Assembly: GCA_964388155.1 (NCBI GenBank)
Contig: CAYLYH010000001.1
Location: 1-64,000 of the forward strand
DNA from: JACNKV01 sp964388155
GTDB taxonomy: Bacteria; Fidelibacterota; Marinisomatia; Marinisomatales; JACNKV01
DNA length: 64,000 bases
Direction of reading: 5' to 3'
In this document: piece by piece, positions 9,481 through 17,158 of the stretch
Layout: each line of letters opens with the position of its first letter
Position numbering within the stretch: the stretch's first letter is position 1
Made by a program: the position numbers and the translations under genes
The notes under the pieces: generated by a model
What the model saw: the letters and a program-made list of their open reading frames with translations, nothing else
What the model was told of the DNA's origin: nothing
Databases searched by the model: none

Positions 9481-10821
9481 CTAATTACAGGGTATAAACT
9501 TCCCGCTTTTCTGATCTCTAATAAATTCTTTTGCGTTAATTCGTTTTCCTCTCAGCCAGACCTGTTCAGGGAAAACAGCAGGGAATTCCGTATAGCCATT
9601 CCAGTCAGTAACTGATACCAATTGATTCTTCCAATCAGACTTAACAATTTTTGGGTCAACAACCAATAAATCGGCATCGTTTCCTTCAGAGATTCCCCCT
9701 TTCTTCGGATGCAGTCCGAAAATCTTCGCCGGAGTAGCTGACATCAATTCTACTAAACGGGGGAGAGGTAAGTCTTTTTTTATCCACTGAGCAAGCATCA
9801 CAGGGAAAAGCGTTTCCACACCGCCCATTCCGTTCGGGATGTTTTGAAACGGAATTCCTTCTTTTTTATCTGCCGTGCAGAACGGACAGTGATCTGTGCC
9901 CAAGGTATGGATGTCACCATTAAGAATGCCCTCCCATAACGCTTCCATATCGGAAGGTCTTCTTAACGGCGGACTTGCCACAAACATTCTACCGTCTTTC
10001 CGCTTATATGCGGAATCATCCAATAAGAGATAATGCGGACAGGTTTCGATAAAAATACTTTGTTTCTTCTTCGCAGCATTAAGTCCTTTTTCTGAGTTTA
10101 GATGAACAATATAAATTTTACAGCCTGTTTCGTTCGCAATTTCAACTAAACGTTTTACGGCTAGCTCTTCAGCGGAATCAGAGCGGCTTAATCCATGGTA
10201 AAAAGGTTCGGTATGATTGCCAGCCATTAACGGGACTAATGCAGACGTAATTTCTTCATCATCTTCAGAATGCACCATTAAGATGCCATCGTGGTCTGCG
10301 ATGACTTTTGCGACCTCCGTAATTTGTTCGTATGTGAGCATCATTCCGGCTTCTTTATACGTCGTAAAGACTTTAAAACTGATAATTCCCTGTGCAATAA
10401 GTTTAGGTATTTCTTTCAGCAGAGATGGTGAAAAACGTGTGATATTGCAATGTAGAGCATAGTCGGAATGTGAGACTTCAGCCAATCGGTGTCTTTCATC
10501 CACACTTTCTTGTAAAGTCTGGTCGTTATCCAAAATTGTAAAATCAATAATGGTGGTCACACCGCCGTTTAATGCTGAGCGGGTTCCTGTCTCAAAGTCA
10601 TCAGCTGAAAACCCGCCTTTGATCGGGATGCCCATATGCGTATGCGGATCAATAATCCCCGGAAAAATGAGTTTGTTTTTACAGTCTATGATTTGCGTAT
10701 CAGCATTGGATTCTAAATTTTTCCCGATTAAAATTATTCGTTCACCTCGTATTAGGATATCTTGAGATTTTACTCCGTCAGCATGAACAACGGTACCGTT
10801 TGTAAAAATCGTTTGTTTCAT
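9481..10821 (-). CDS. hyuA: Dihydropyrimidinase/hydantoinase-family amidohydrolase
   Basis: 446 residues, full length for the cyclic amidohydrolase family (D-hydantoinase, dihydropyrimidinase, allantoinase). Metal ligands are visible: DPHTHMG near residue 60, the probable carboxylated lysine in ISFKVFTTYKEAG near residue 150, and histidines in MVHSEDD, IVHLNSEKG, ETCPHYL and TLGTDHCPF. These enzymes open cyclic ureides by hydrolysis. In E. coli the relative HyuA (YgeZ) sits in the purine locus with ygeW, ygeX and ygeY, and here it heads away from the purine island as the last gene of an operon with xdhC and yqeB. Its start overlaps the end of xdhC by four bases. The probable substrate is a reduced or opened purine-ring ureide; the exact compound cannot be read from sequence. 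Confidence 0.85.
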   Translation of the reverse strand: MKQTIFTNGTVVHADGVKSQDILIRGERIILIGKNLESNADTQIIDCKNKLIFPGIIDPHTHMGIPIKGGFSADDFETGTRSALNGGVTTIIDFTILDNDQTLQESVDERHRLAEVSHSDYALHCNITRFSPSLLKEIPKLIAQGIISFKVFTTYKEAGMMLTYEQITEVAKVIADHDGILMVHSEDDEEITSALVPLMAGNHTEPFYHGLSRSDSAEELAVKRLVEIANETGCKIYIVHLNSEKGLNAAKKKQSIFIETCPHYLLLDDSAYKRKDGRMFVASPPLRRPSDMEALWEGILNGDIHTLGTDHCPFCTADKKEGIPFQNIPNGMGGVETLFPVMLAQWIKKDLPLPRLVELMSATPAKIFGLHPKKGGISEGNDADLLVVDPKIVKSDWKNQLVSVTDWNGYTEFPAVFPEQVWLRGKRINAKEFIRDQKSGKFIPCN

Positions 10822-11864
10822 GTCTTTTCTCCGGAAAGCGAAAGGGAGGAGCGATATCCCTTGCGATAATGGTGGATGATCTCTGAAATAATACTGACCG
10901 CGATTTCAGGGACGGTTTCTGCTTCAATATCTAGCCCGACGGGAGAGTGAACAGATTGAAGCACCGTGTTTGAAAATCCTTCCTTTCGTAAGGCAACACT
11001 CAAAATATCCCACTTTCGCTGACTGCTGATCAAACTTATATAACGGACGTTTTGTTTCAGAAGCCATCGCATAATATCAAGATCATGGTGGTGGCCGCGA
11101 GTAGCGACCAATACGTAATCTTGAGTAGAAAGTGAAATTTGGCTGTCCAAATCGTTAGATAAATTAAGTGCGGTTGTTTTGGTGTTCGGAAATCGTTCGA
11201 GTGTTAGAAATTCAGTGCGGTCATCGTATACGTGCGTGTCCAGATCAATAAAATGCGCAATATCCGCTACTGCTTTACCGACATGTCCGGCACCAAATAT
11301 ATGTAAAACCTGAGGAGGAAATATTTTTTGGATTAGTCGAAATGATGAATCATCTTCATACGTTTCCGTTTTATTATTGTGTACAACTTGCTTCACCTTA
11401 TCCGCAAATTTTGGCGGATAAAAGGAGGGGAGGTTGTCAGAATCTACCCAACTTCGTGACGGAGTAATTTCTCCCGTTTTATCAACGGTTGTAATTAAAA
11501 GTCCCGATGTACCATTAAGATAGTCTATTGAATGCCAAAACTCCTGCACATATTTTGTAAAAGGTTCGATAAGAACCATTGTCGTACCACCGCAAATACT
11601 GCCTTCAGCTTCCGCATCATCGTTTGTCAGATCAAAGGATTCTAAAACTGCTGTCTGAGTTTTCAGCACCTCTTTGGCTTTTTCAATGACGTCATATTCC
11701 ATACAACCGCCGCCGACAGTGCCGGTGATTCTTCCGTGTTTCGGTACCAGCATCAGCGGATAATCTTTCCGCGGTACTGAGCCTTTCCATTGCACGACAG
11801 AACAAAGCGCTGCCGGACGCACAATATCGAAAATCGTTATTGCTTTATAAACTTCTTTTTCCAT
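10818..11864 (-). CDS. xdhC: XdhC-family molybdenum cofactor insertion/sulfuration protein
   Basis: 348 residues. The N-terminal XdhC/CoxI domain has GSVPRK, the GTVGGGCMEYDVIEKA motif and SICGG; the C-terminal Rossmann domain begins LHIFGAGHVGKAVADIA (about residue 190) and has VLVATRGHHHDLDI and PVGLDIEAETVPEIAVSI. XdhC binds molybdenum cofactor, promotes its sulfuration and hands it to xanthine dehydrogenase. It lies between the hydantoinase gene and yqeB, all on the minus strand, and serves the two molybdenum hydroxylases encoded further downstream on the plus strand. Because YqeB and YqeC are also present, it may take part in adding selenium rather than sulfur to the cofactor (inference). 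Confidence 0.9.
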   Translation of the reverse strand: MEKEVYKAITIFDIVRPAALCSVVQWKGSVPRKDYPLMLVPKHGRITGTVGGGCMEYDVIEKAKEVLKTQTAVLESFDLTNDDAEAEGSICGGTTMVLIEPFTKYVQEFWHSIDYLNGTSGLLITTVDKTGEITPSRSWVDSDNLPSFYPPKFADKVKQVVHNNKTETYEDDSSFRLIQKIFPPQVLHIFGAGHVGKAVADIAHFIDLDTHVYDDRTEFLTLERFPNTKTTALNLSNDLDSQISLSTQDYVLVATRGHHHDLDIMRWLLKQNVRYISLISSQRKWDILSVALRKEGFSNTVLQSVHSPVGLDIEAETVPEIAVSIISEIIHHYRKGYRSSLSLSGEKT

Positions 11865-11941
11865 AAGTATCAGGGATATTGAGGGATAAGGGAATAATGA
11901 GATTGGGAATTAGGATTGATATTTCATTTTATCTGTGTAAT

Positions 11942-12754
11942 TCATGAAATCTGTGGTTTTGATTGTTTACTCATAATTGCTTCCAGGACTGCTCTGCCAA
12001 TCGAACGTGATTTATCTGAGATACTTTTGTAACTTACATCTTTGCGTGGATCTATATCTGCAATTTTTAACCCTTTGACCATCGGGACATCCGGGTGAAT
12101 CAGTCCACGGACAATCCCTGAAAATGGTGCGGATATCTTCGTAGAATTCACCGTTCCAAGTAATTGGTTATTTTCAACGATATCCCCAAAATCTACTTTC
12201 CATTTCAATTTACCATTAGAAGGTGAATAGAGGACACGCCGTTTCGTTTCACCGCTGATTTTTCCGGGTACACCGGTATTATTTTGTGGAGCACCGTCCC
12301 AAATGATTCTACCAAGATCGTGACCTCGCATGGTTTCGATAACGGCATGACAATTTTTATCGGTATTAAATCCCGGACCAAGTCCGATAAAAAAGTCCGC
12401 CCATTTTCGATAATCGATGGAGCAGGATTTTATCATTCGTGCGTCGATGATAATGTTTGGCTGAAAATCCAGCAAATGATTTGGTTCATCTTTGTAAAGC
12501 GGAATCATTCCACTGACGCTGTCTGGTGCATCCTGCAAAGAAATGTAGGTGGCTTGAATATCCTCTACAGATGAACCTCCGTCTACAATAGCATCACTAA
12601 AAGTTACGGAACGACGAATTGCCAGTGGCGGGTTGATTTCACTCAAAAATACAGAAAAACCGGAGCGAAAAAGAGAAACGGCTGTAGCACTGCCTAATTC
12701 GCCTGCTCCGCGAATCCAAATTACCTGTTGTGACTTGCTGTATGATGTTTTCAT
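11942..12754 (-). CDS. yqeB: YqeB, selenium-dependent molybdenum hydroxylase system protein
   Basis: 270 residues matching the EF2563/YqeB family: nucleotide-binding start VIWIRGAGELGSATAVSLF, then SDAIVDGG, DARMIK, GLGPGF and GVPGKISGETKRRVLYSP, and a biotinyl-lipoyl-like C-terminal hammerhead (GDIVENNQLLG, ISAPFSGIVRGLI). YqeB and YqeC occur together in genomes with selenium-dependent molybdenum hydroxylases and are proposed to install a labile selenium on the molybdenum cofactor; the biochemistry is still unsettled. The gene is separated from xdhC by about 77 bases and from the nucleotidyltransferase gene by a strong hairpin (12771-12791). Confidence 0.88.
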   Translation of the reverse strand: MKTSYSKSQQVIWIRGAGELGSATAVSLFRSGFSVFLSEINPPLAIRRSVTFSDAIVDGGSSVEDIQATYISLQDAPDSVSGMIPLYKDEPNHLLDFQPNIIIDARMIKSCSIDYRKWADFFIGLGPGFNTDKNCHAVIETMRGHDLGRIIWDGAPQNNTGVPGKISGETKRRVLYSPSNGKLKWKVDFGDIVENNQLLGTVNSTKISAPFSGIVRGLIHPDVPMVKGLKIADIDPRKDVSYKSISDKSRSIGRAVLEAIMSKQSKPQIS

Positions 12755-12770
12755 ATGCGTTATTTTTAAT

Positions 12771-12791
12771 TACCCCGAAGTTTTCGGGGTA
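12771..12791 (-). other. Intercistronic hairpin between the MocA-like gene and yqeB
   Basis: A perfect inverted repeat TACCCCGAA / TTCGGGGTA with a 3-nt loop lies in the 50-base gap between two minus-strand genes. There is no T-run on the minus-strand downstream side (it reads AATTAAAAATAAC), so it is not a clear rho-independent terminator. It may protect mRNA or adjust relative expression. Confidence 0.6.
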
Positions 12792-12804
12792 TGAATTGAC
12801 ACAG

Positions 12805-13452
12805 TCAATTCACTCCATATTCTCCGATTTTCAAATAATTATCCATGTCGGTTATCACACCCGCATCATTTACGGGAATGGTTAATACGTTTTGTCTCTC
12901 AGATTGTAAAATGTCTCGACCTCCGATATCTGTTTTTAAGGAAGTGAATTTATCCCGATATTTCTTTGAAAAAAAGTTCGGATGTCCGAAAACTCCATTA
13001 AATGCTGGAGCTAAAATTGGCGGATGTTGTCTTTCTAGCGTTTCAAGCAAATGGCCTATTGTTTCTGTTTTTACAAATGGTTTATCTCCAAGGCAAAAAC
13101 CGAAATAATCTGTATTAGGATTGGAAGCAATAACCCCGGCTTTTAAAGATGTTCCCATTCCGCTTCTGTATTCAGAGTTTTCAATGATTCTGACTTGCCG
13201 CTCAAATCTATGGTTAAGCACCGATGCAAATTTATCTATATTATGTCCTAGGACAATAATTATCTCCATCGGAAAATTCACAAAGTTAGAGACGGTAGTT
13301 TCAATTACGGTTTGTTTAAACCTTTCAAAGGTTTGCTTGCCCGCCGGTTCTTTGGCTGGGAACCTTTGAAAGGTATTCCCTGTTTTCAGTAGTAATTTAT
13401 CGGGATAGCGCGTAGATAATCCAGCAGCGGGAATGATCATGGATATCTTCAT
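12805..13452 (-). CDS. MocA/MobA-like nucleotidyltransferase, with in-frame palindromic insert
   Basis: 215 residues. The nucleotide-binding start MIIPAAGLSTRY and DKLLL, then IIIVLGHN, YRSGMGTSLKAGV, YFGFCLGDKPF and the end-domain GHPNFFSKKY match the MobA-like NTP transferases (MocA, YgfJ) that add a cytidine nucleotide to the molybdenum cofactor. In E. coli ygfJ sits in the same purine locus. Between residues ~29 and 50 the family pattern KLLL..G..TVIE is broken by about 21 extra residues (TFQRFPAKEPAGKQTFERFK), encoded by a palindromic DNA element (see 13311-13374). The frame is kept and the remaining motifs are intact, so the protein may still work. The gene lies between yqeC and yqeB. 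Confidence 0.85.
   Translation of the reverse strand: MKISMIIPAAGLSTRYPDKLLLKTGNTFQRFPAKEPAGKQTFERFKQTVIETTVSNFVNFPMEIIIVLGHNIDKFASVLNHRFERQVRIIENSEYRSGMGTSLKAGVIASNPNTDYFGFCLGDKPFVKTETIGHLLETLERQHPPILAPAFNGVFGHPNFFSKKYRDKFTSLKTDIGGRDILQSERQNVLTIPVNDAGVITDMDNYLKIGEYGVN
13311..13374. repeat. Palindromic element inserted in-frame in the MocA-like gene
   Basis: Two arms, AACCTTTCAAAGGTT (13319-13333) and AACCTTTGAAAGGT (13361-13374), are reverse complements of each other and each is itself nearly palindromic. They flank a GC-richer core of about 27 nt. The segment corresponds to about 21 additional residues in a protein family that lacks them at this position, just after the KLLL nucleotide-binding motif. 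This is the organisation known from Rickettsia palindromic elements, which insert inside protein genes without breaking the frame. I found no second copy of these arms in the window. Confidence 0.65.
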
Positions 13453-13497
13453 TTTATTGGAGGGGCGCTAAACACTCATCTTCTCCCGTTTTCCCCA

Positions 13498-14238
13498 TCA
13501 CCGCTTCTCCTTTACCCACCAATTTTCATTAATGCTGCCATAGAAAACGGGATAATTAGTACTTTGCCCAATTGCCTTAGCCAAAGATTCCGCTTCCTTT
13601 GGATATACACCAGCTTTGTTTACAAAATATGTAATTGGAATCTGGGTATTTATTTTGGATAAATATCCATTCGGATGTGTCACAACGTTGGCGATTATTT
13701 CAGAAGAAAGAACATCATTTGGAGTTAATTGCCATTTTTCACAGAATAATTCCGGTCGGTGGACTTTTCCATCTCTGATATGAGTGTCAACAACATCTGC
13801 CCCAATTAAAATAACCGCATGAGTTGCAAATTGCGGAACAATCGGATCGTGATTATTATGCGCTTTCAGAGGTAGATTACGTGCACCATCCGCTTCAAAA
13901 ACCGTAATATCTACCGAATGTCTGATTTTATTCAGATCCATTTCGCTGATTCCGCGATATTTATTTTGGTGAATCTTTTCTCGTAAGAGAAATACCGGGT
14001 TCTGTTTTGTGAATTTTAGTTCAATATCGAATTTCCCCTTATCATCCGGTAAGAAAATCGGTATCGTATTTTCGGGTCCTGCTTTTGTGATTGAAGTAAG
14101 AAGTACCTTTTCAAATTGTGATGCCAGCTCGTTTCCCACTTGAAACATAAAAGACGTTTTACCGCCACCGCCAAGGACAGCGATACAACTTCCTTTTTTA
14201 GGAGATTCAGACCCAAATATTATTTTGTGAGCATTCAT
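13498..14238 (-). CDS. yqeC: YqeC, putative selenium cofactor biosynthesis protein
   Basis: 246 residues with a P-loop near the N-terminus (VLGGGGKTSFMFQVGNELA, residues ~20-40) followed by LLTSITKAG, DITVFEADGARNLPLKAH and AVILIGADVVDT, as in the YqeC family. YqeC accompanies YqeB in genomes with selenium-dependent molybdenum hydroxylases; it is a predicted NTPase of unknown exact role. It is the first gene of the minus-strand operon (yqeC, MocA-like, yqeB, xdhC, hydantoinase), whose promoter must lie in the 228-base divergent region shared with the porin gene. Confidence 0.85.
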   Translation of the reverse strand: MNAHKIIFGSESPKKGSCIAVLGGGGKTSFMFQVGNELASQFEKVLLTSITKAGPENTIPIFLPDDKGKFDIELKFTKQNPVFLLREKIHQNKYRGISEMDLNKIRHSVDITVFEADGARNLPLKAHNNHDPIVPQFATHAVILIGADVVDTHIRDGKVHRPELFCEKWQLTPNDVLSSEIIANVVTHPNGYLSKINTQIPITYFVNKAGVYPKEAESLAKAIGQSTNYPVFYGSINENWWVKEKR

Positions 14239-14370
14239 AATTAGCTATTAAAACCGTAGAGGAAATTAACCCTTTATTTTAAACATATTAATAAAGAATA
14301 TAGCCAGAATATTTAAAAAATGATAAAATTGATAAAAAGATGTTGCAATCTTGTATATCGTATTTAAATT

Positions 14371-14437
14371 CCTTCGCTCTTTCTCAGTGCTTATTCAAGG
14401 ATTGAGGGGCGTTCCAAAAGATCGAAAAGTGAGCACA
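14371..14437 (+). ncRNA. Candidate cis-regulatory RNA, copy A (upstream of porin/ABC operon)
   Basis: A 67-nt segment ending 29 bases before the porin ATG. It is about 85% identical, without gaps, to 27380-27446 in front of the carbamoyltransferase operon. Visible structure: GCTC (14376-14379) faces GAGC (14431-14434) as an outer helix, short in this copy; a 10-bp hairpin at 14383-14406 (CTCAGTGCTT / AAGGATTGAG, loop ATTC, one G-G mismatch); then an invariant strand with GTTCCAAAAGATCGAAAAG. A strong Shine-Dalgarno (AAGGAGG, 14453-14459) follows at once, so control of translation is possible. AGCAC (14432-14436) can also pair with GTGCT (14387-14391) inside the hairpin. I do not recognise it as a known riboswitch class. 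Its placement before two purine operons suggests a purine-related ligand (inference). Confidence 0.5.
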
Positions 14438-14466
14438 TTTCATTAACACTCCAAGGAGGTTTAAAC

Positions 14467-15882
14467 ATGTTAAACAACAAGAATACTTGGATTTCTAAGG
14501 CGGTGTTTTCGACACTGATTATCACTGTCTTTCTCGCAAATCCGGTATCAGCACAGCTCAAAGTGGATTTTCATGGTGCGTTTAATTTAGCTCCCCAATA
14601 TCTGCCGGCAGGCGAACCCTTCACTGATGATTTCGGAATTGTTTCTATTCCGGGGTCTGTTATCGATAACGAAAGCGTTTTAATGCTACCGTTCCGTGCA
14701 AGACTCAGAACAGAAATTACTTTCGCAGATTGGCAGACCTTAAAAGCTACCATCGGATTTGTGGCAGCTAACGGTCCCTATAATATTCTTCCCTTTGGTC
14801 CTGACAATATTAACCAGTTCAGACCAACCTGGGATATTATCAATACCGTCTCATCAGATCGAACAACTGCAAGCGGTACAAATGTACCTAATGTCACACT
14901 TGAAAAAGCAAATATCTATTGGAAACCGATTCCGGGTTCGACATCCTACGAGTTTGTATTAGGGCTCTATGATGTCTTTGATCACTTCCCGCTGGATCAG
15001 TATTTCACGGGCGCTGTCGGTGTTACAAATAACAATGCTGTGGCTTACGAAGACAGAGCGTTTGTTGGTACAATCGGCTATACCGGTGATTCTTTTACGC
15101 CTACATTGATTACGGTAACCCCGTCTGTTTGGGGTCTTGCCGGACGTATGACCAGTAAAATGTTTTCATTAGAAGCTGCATGGCATACATCCGATATCAA
15201 TGACATCTTGCATACCGGCGGTCCTGTTGCGGGTCCTGGATTTAATAGTGCTCCGGTTGTCGGTACATCAGGAAGTGAACATACCGATTACAACGCTGCT
15301 TATGTGCAAGCAGGATACTATTCACACTTTATGGGCTTAAAAGGTGGTTGGAGAGCAGGATACGGAAAAGTATGGAACAGCGTTCTCAGTGATGAACCTG
15401 CTTCCAGTTGGTTCATTAATATCGACCATGAAATTACTCCGAATACAGGAATTGGCGGAATTATGGCATACTTCATCTATGACCAGGCTGAAGCAAACCC
15501 AATCAACTATTCTCTTACCGGAAACAAAGCCAAGATTGGTGCAGGTATTACCTACTCCCCGAACGGTTTTGGATTCATTGCTGAGGATTATTTCGGCTTT
15601 GGCTGGGCAAGAATTACATCACATGAAGGAACTGAAGACGATGGTGTGTCATTCCCATTGTATGAAGGCGGGCCAAGGTTGCTTCCGGCAAGATTTGCTC
15701 CAAGGATTGGCGCTGATCTTCCGCAAGAAGAACGCTTTGAATTCTTTTGGAGACATCAGATTGCTCCCAGCATGGACATTATCCCCGGATTTTGCTTGAT
15801 CAGAAATGCTGCCGGCGCAGCAGATGATGCTGACAACAGCACGATCGCGATCTATCAAGCACGGTTAGTGTACTTATTCTAA
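14467..15882 (+). CDS. Outer-membrane porin-like protein of the purine uptake operon
   Basis: 471 residues with a signal peptide (cleavage after NPVSAQ, about residue 30), dense alternating beta strands, repeated aromatic girdle patterns and a C-terminal beta-signal YQARLVYLF ending in Phe. It resembles substrate-specific porins of 16-18 strands, but I cannot assign a named family. A near-consensus Shine-Dalgarno precedes the ATG and a candidate regulatory RNA lies just upstream. It is followed 21 bases later by the BMP-type binding protein gene, so it probably passes nucleosides or purine bases across the outer membrane to that protein. Confidence 0.7.
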   Translation: MLNNKNTWISKAVFSTLIITVFLANPVSAQLKVDFHGAFNLAPQYLPAGEPFTDDFGIVSIPGSVIDNESVLMLPFRARLRTEITFADWQTLKATIGFVAANGPYNILPFGPDNINQFRPTWDIINTVSSDRTTASGTNVPNVTLEKANIYWKPIPGSTSYEFVLGLYDVFDHFPLDQYFTGAVGVTNNNAVAYEDRAFVGTIGYTGDSFTPTLITVTPSVWGLAGRMTSKMFSLEAAWHTSDINDILHTGGPVAGPGFNSAPVVGTSGSEHTDYNAAYVQAGYYSHFMGLKGGWRAGYGKVWNSVLSDEPASSWFINIDHEITPNTGIGGIMAYFIYDQAEANPINYSLTGNKAKIGAGITYSPNGFGFIAEDYFGFGWARITSHEGTEDDGVSFPLYEGGPRLLPARFAPRIGADLPQEERFEFFWRHQIAPSMDIIPGFCLIRNAAGAADDADNSTIAIYQARLVYLF

Positions 15883-15903
15883 CCTAATTAAAGGAGAAAT
15901 AAA

Positions 15904-17025
15904 ATGATTACTCATCTTAAAAAGTTATTCGTAATCAGCATCGTGACTGTTTTAGTCTTGATGCCGTTTACACAATTAAACGCAGGTGATATGGCTGCCC
16001 CCGGTAAACCCGGTGATGTTAAAGCTGCCTTTGTGTTAGTCGGACCGGTTGGAGATGGTGGATGGTCTTACATGCACAATGAAAGTCGCTTGGCTCTTAA
16101 TAAGCTCCCTTACGTCAAGAAAACAGCCTTTATTGAGTCTGTACCTGAGGGAGAATCTGAACGTGTGATTATGGAGTTTGCCCGTAAGGGATTTAACCTG
16201 ATTTTCACCACAAGTTACGGCTATGCAGACCCTACCCTGAATGTAGCACGCAGATTTCCGAACGTAGTATTTGAACATTGCTCCGGGTTTTTAACCAGTG
16301 AGAATATGGGCAACTACTTCGGCCGCTCTCATGACGCCATGTTTTTGGCTGGAATGGTAGCAGGTGAAATGACGGAAACTAATATTCTTGGTATGGTTGC
16401 TGCTCATCCGATTCCCGAAGTCATTCGCAATGTGAATGCCTGGGCACTCGGTGCAATGTCAGTGAACCCTGATGTTAAAGTTCATGTTGTCTGGACGAAC
16501 TCTTGGTTTGATCCTCCCCGTGAACGTGAAGGCGCTGAAAGTCTTGCAGCAATTGGTGCTGACGTATTAGGCCAGGATCAGGATTCCCCTGCTGTACAGC
16601 AGGTTGCCCAACGGAACGGACTGTACTCTGTCGGTTACAACTCCGATATGACAAAGTTTGCTCCGAAAGCACACTTGGTTTCTGCTGTGTGGGATTGGTC
16701 TCCGATTGTAAATCAGATTGCCGAAGACCTACACAACGGTGTATGGAAACCGGAAGCTATCTGGCCGGGACTTGAATCCGGTGTTGTCGGTTTATCCCCG
16801 TTTGGGAAAATGGTTCCTGAAGAGGTCATTGCTAAAATCGAAGCAAAGAGACAAGAAATTATCGATGGTAAATTTGTCGTCTTCGGCGGCGAATTAAAAG
16901 ACCAAGCCGGAAATATTGTTATACCGGCAGGTGTCATCCCAACAGATGATGAACTCCTTAGCCAATACTATTTGGTAAAAGGTGTGGTCGGAAGTCTCCC
17001 CGGTGGAAAAGTACGTTACCAATAA
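15904..17025 (+). CDS. BMP-family ABC transporter substrate-binding protein
   Basis: 373 residues with a Sec signal peptide (residues 1-28) and no lipobox. The mature part matches the basic membrane protein/PnrA family: KAAFVLVGPVGDGGWSYMHN, then LIFTTSYGYADPTLNVARRF, MFLAGMVAGEMTE, IGADVLGQDQDSPAVQQ and AVWDWSPIVNQIAEDL. This family binds purine nucleosides in Treponema and other bacteria, and here the following genes encode a matching YufO/P/Q-like ABC transporter. The operon sits inside the purine island, so the ligand is probably a purine or nucleoside. A strong Shine-Dalgarno (AAAGGAGAAAT) precedes it, and a 14-bp hairpin follows. Confidence 0.88.
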   Translation: MITHLKKLFVISIVTVLVLMPFTQLNAGDMAAPGKPGDVKAAFVLVGPVGDGGWSYMHNESRLALNKLPYVKKTAFIESVPEGESERVIMEFARKGFNLIFTTSYGYADPTLNVARRFPNVVFEHCSGFLTSENMGNYFGRSHDAMFLAGMVAGEMTETNILGMVAAHPIPEVIRNVNAWALGAMSVNPDVKVHVVWTNSWFDPPREREGAESLAAIGADVLGQDQDSPAVQQVAQRNGLYSVGYNSDMTKFAPKAHLVSAVWDWSPIVNQIAEDLHNGVWKPEAIWPGLESGVVGLSPFGKMVPEEVIAKIEAKRQEIIDGKFVVFGGELKDQAGNIVIPAGVIPTDDELLSQYYLVKGVVGSLPGGKVRYQ

Positions 17026-17062
17026 GTTAATCGCATAAACATATATTTAAGTTGATTAGTGC

Positions 17063-17094
17063 AGAGAGCGCATCAGTTTTCTGGTGCGCTCTCT
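17063..17094 (+). terminator. Strong hairpin between binding-protein and ABC ATPase genes
   Basis: A 14-bp stem AGAGAGCGCATCAG / CTGGTGCGCTCTCT (one G-T pair) with a TTTT loop, 38 bases after the BMP gene stop. The downstream sequence TAGAATTGG has no T-run, so it is more likely a 3'-end-protecting or partial attenuation hairpin, which would make the binding protein more abundant than the ABC subunits. This arrangement is common in binding-protein-dependent transporters. Confidence 0.6.
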
Positions 17095-17158
17095 TAGAAT
17101 TGGTACGACTCAGAGCAATGATTTTTAATAGTATTTACCAAAATAATAAAGAAAATAA

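Noticed and set aside
14371..14437. Possibility that the duplicated element is a known purine (guanine-class), NMT1/xanthine, Moco or guanidine riboswitch, or a hammerhead ribozyme
   Set aside because: I could not find the conserved strands I associate with these classes (for instance no TATA...three-way-junction pattern of guanine-class aptamers and no CTGATGA of hammerheads). A formal Rfam search would settle it.
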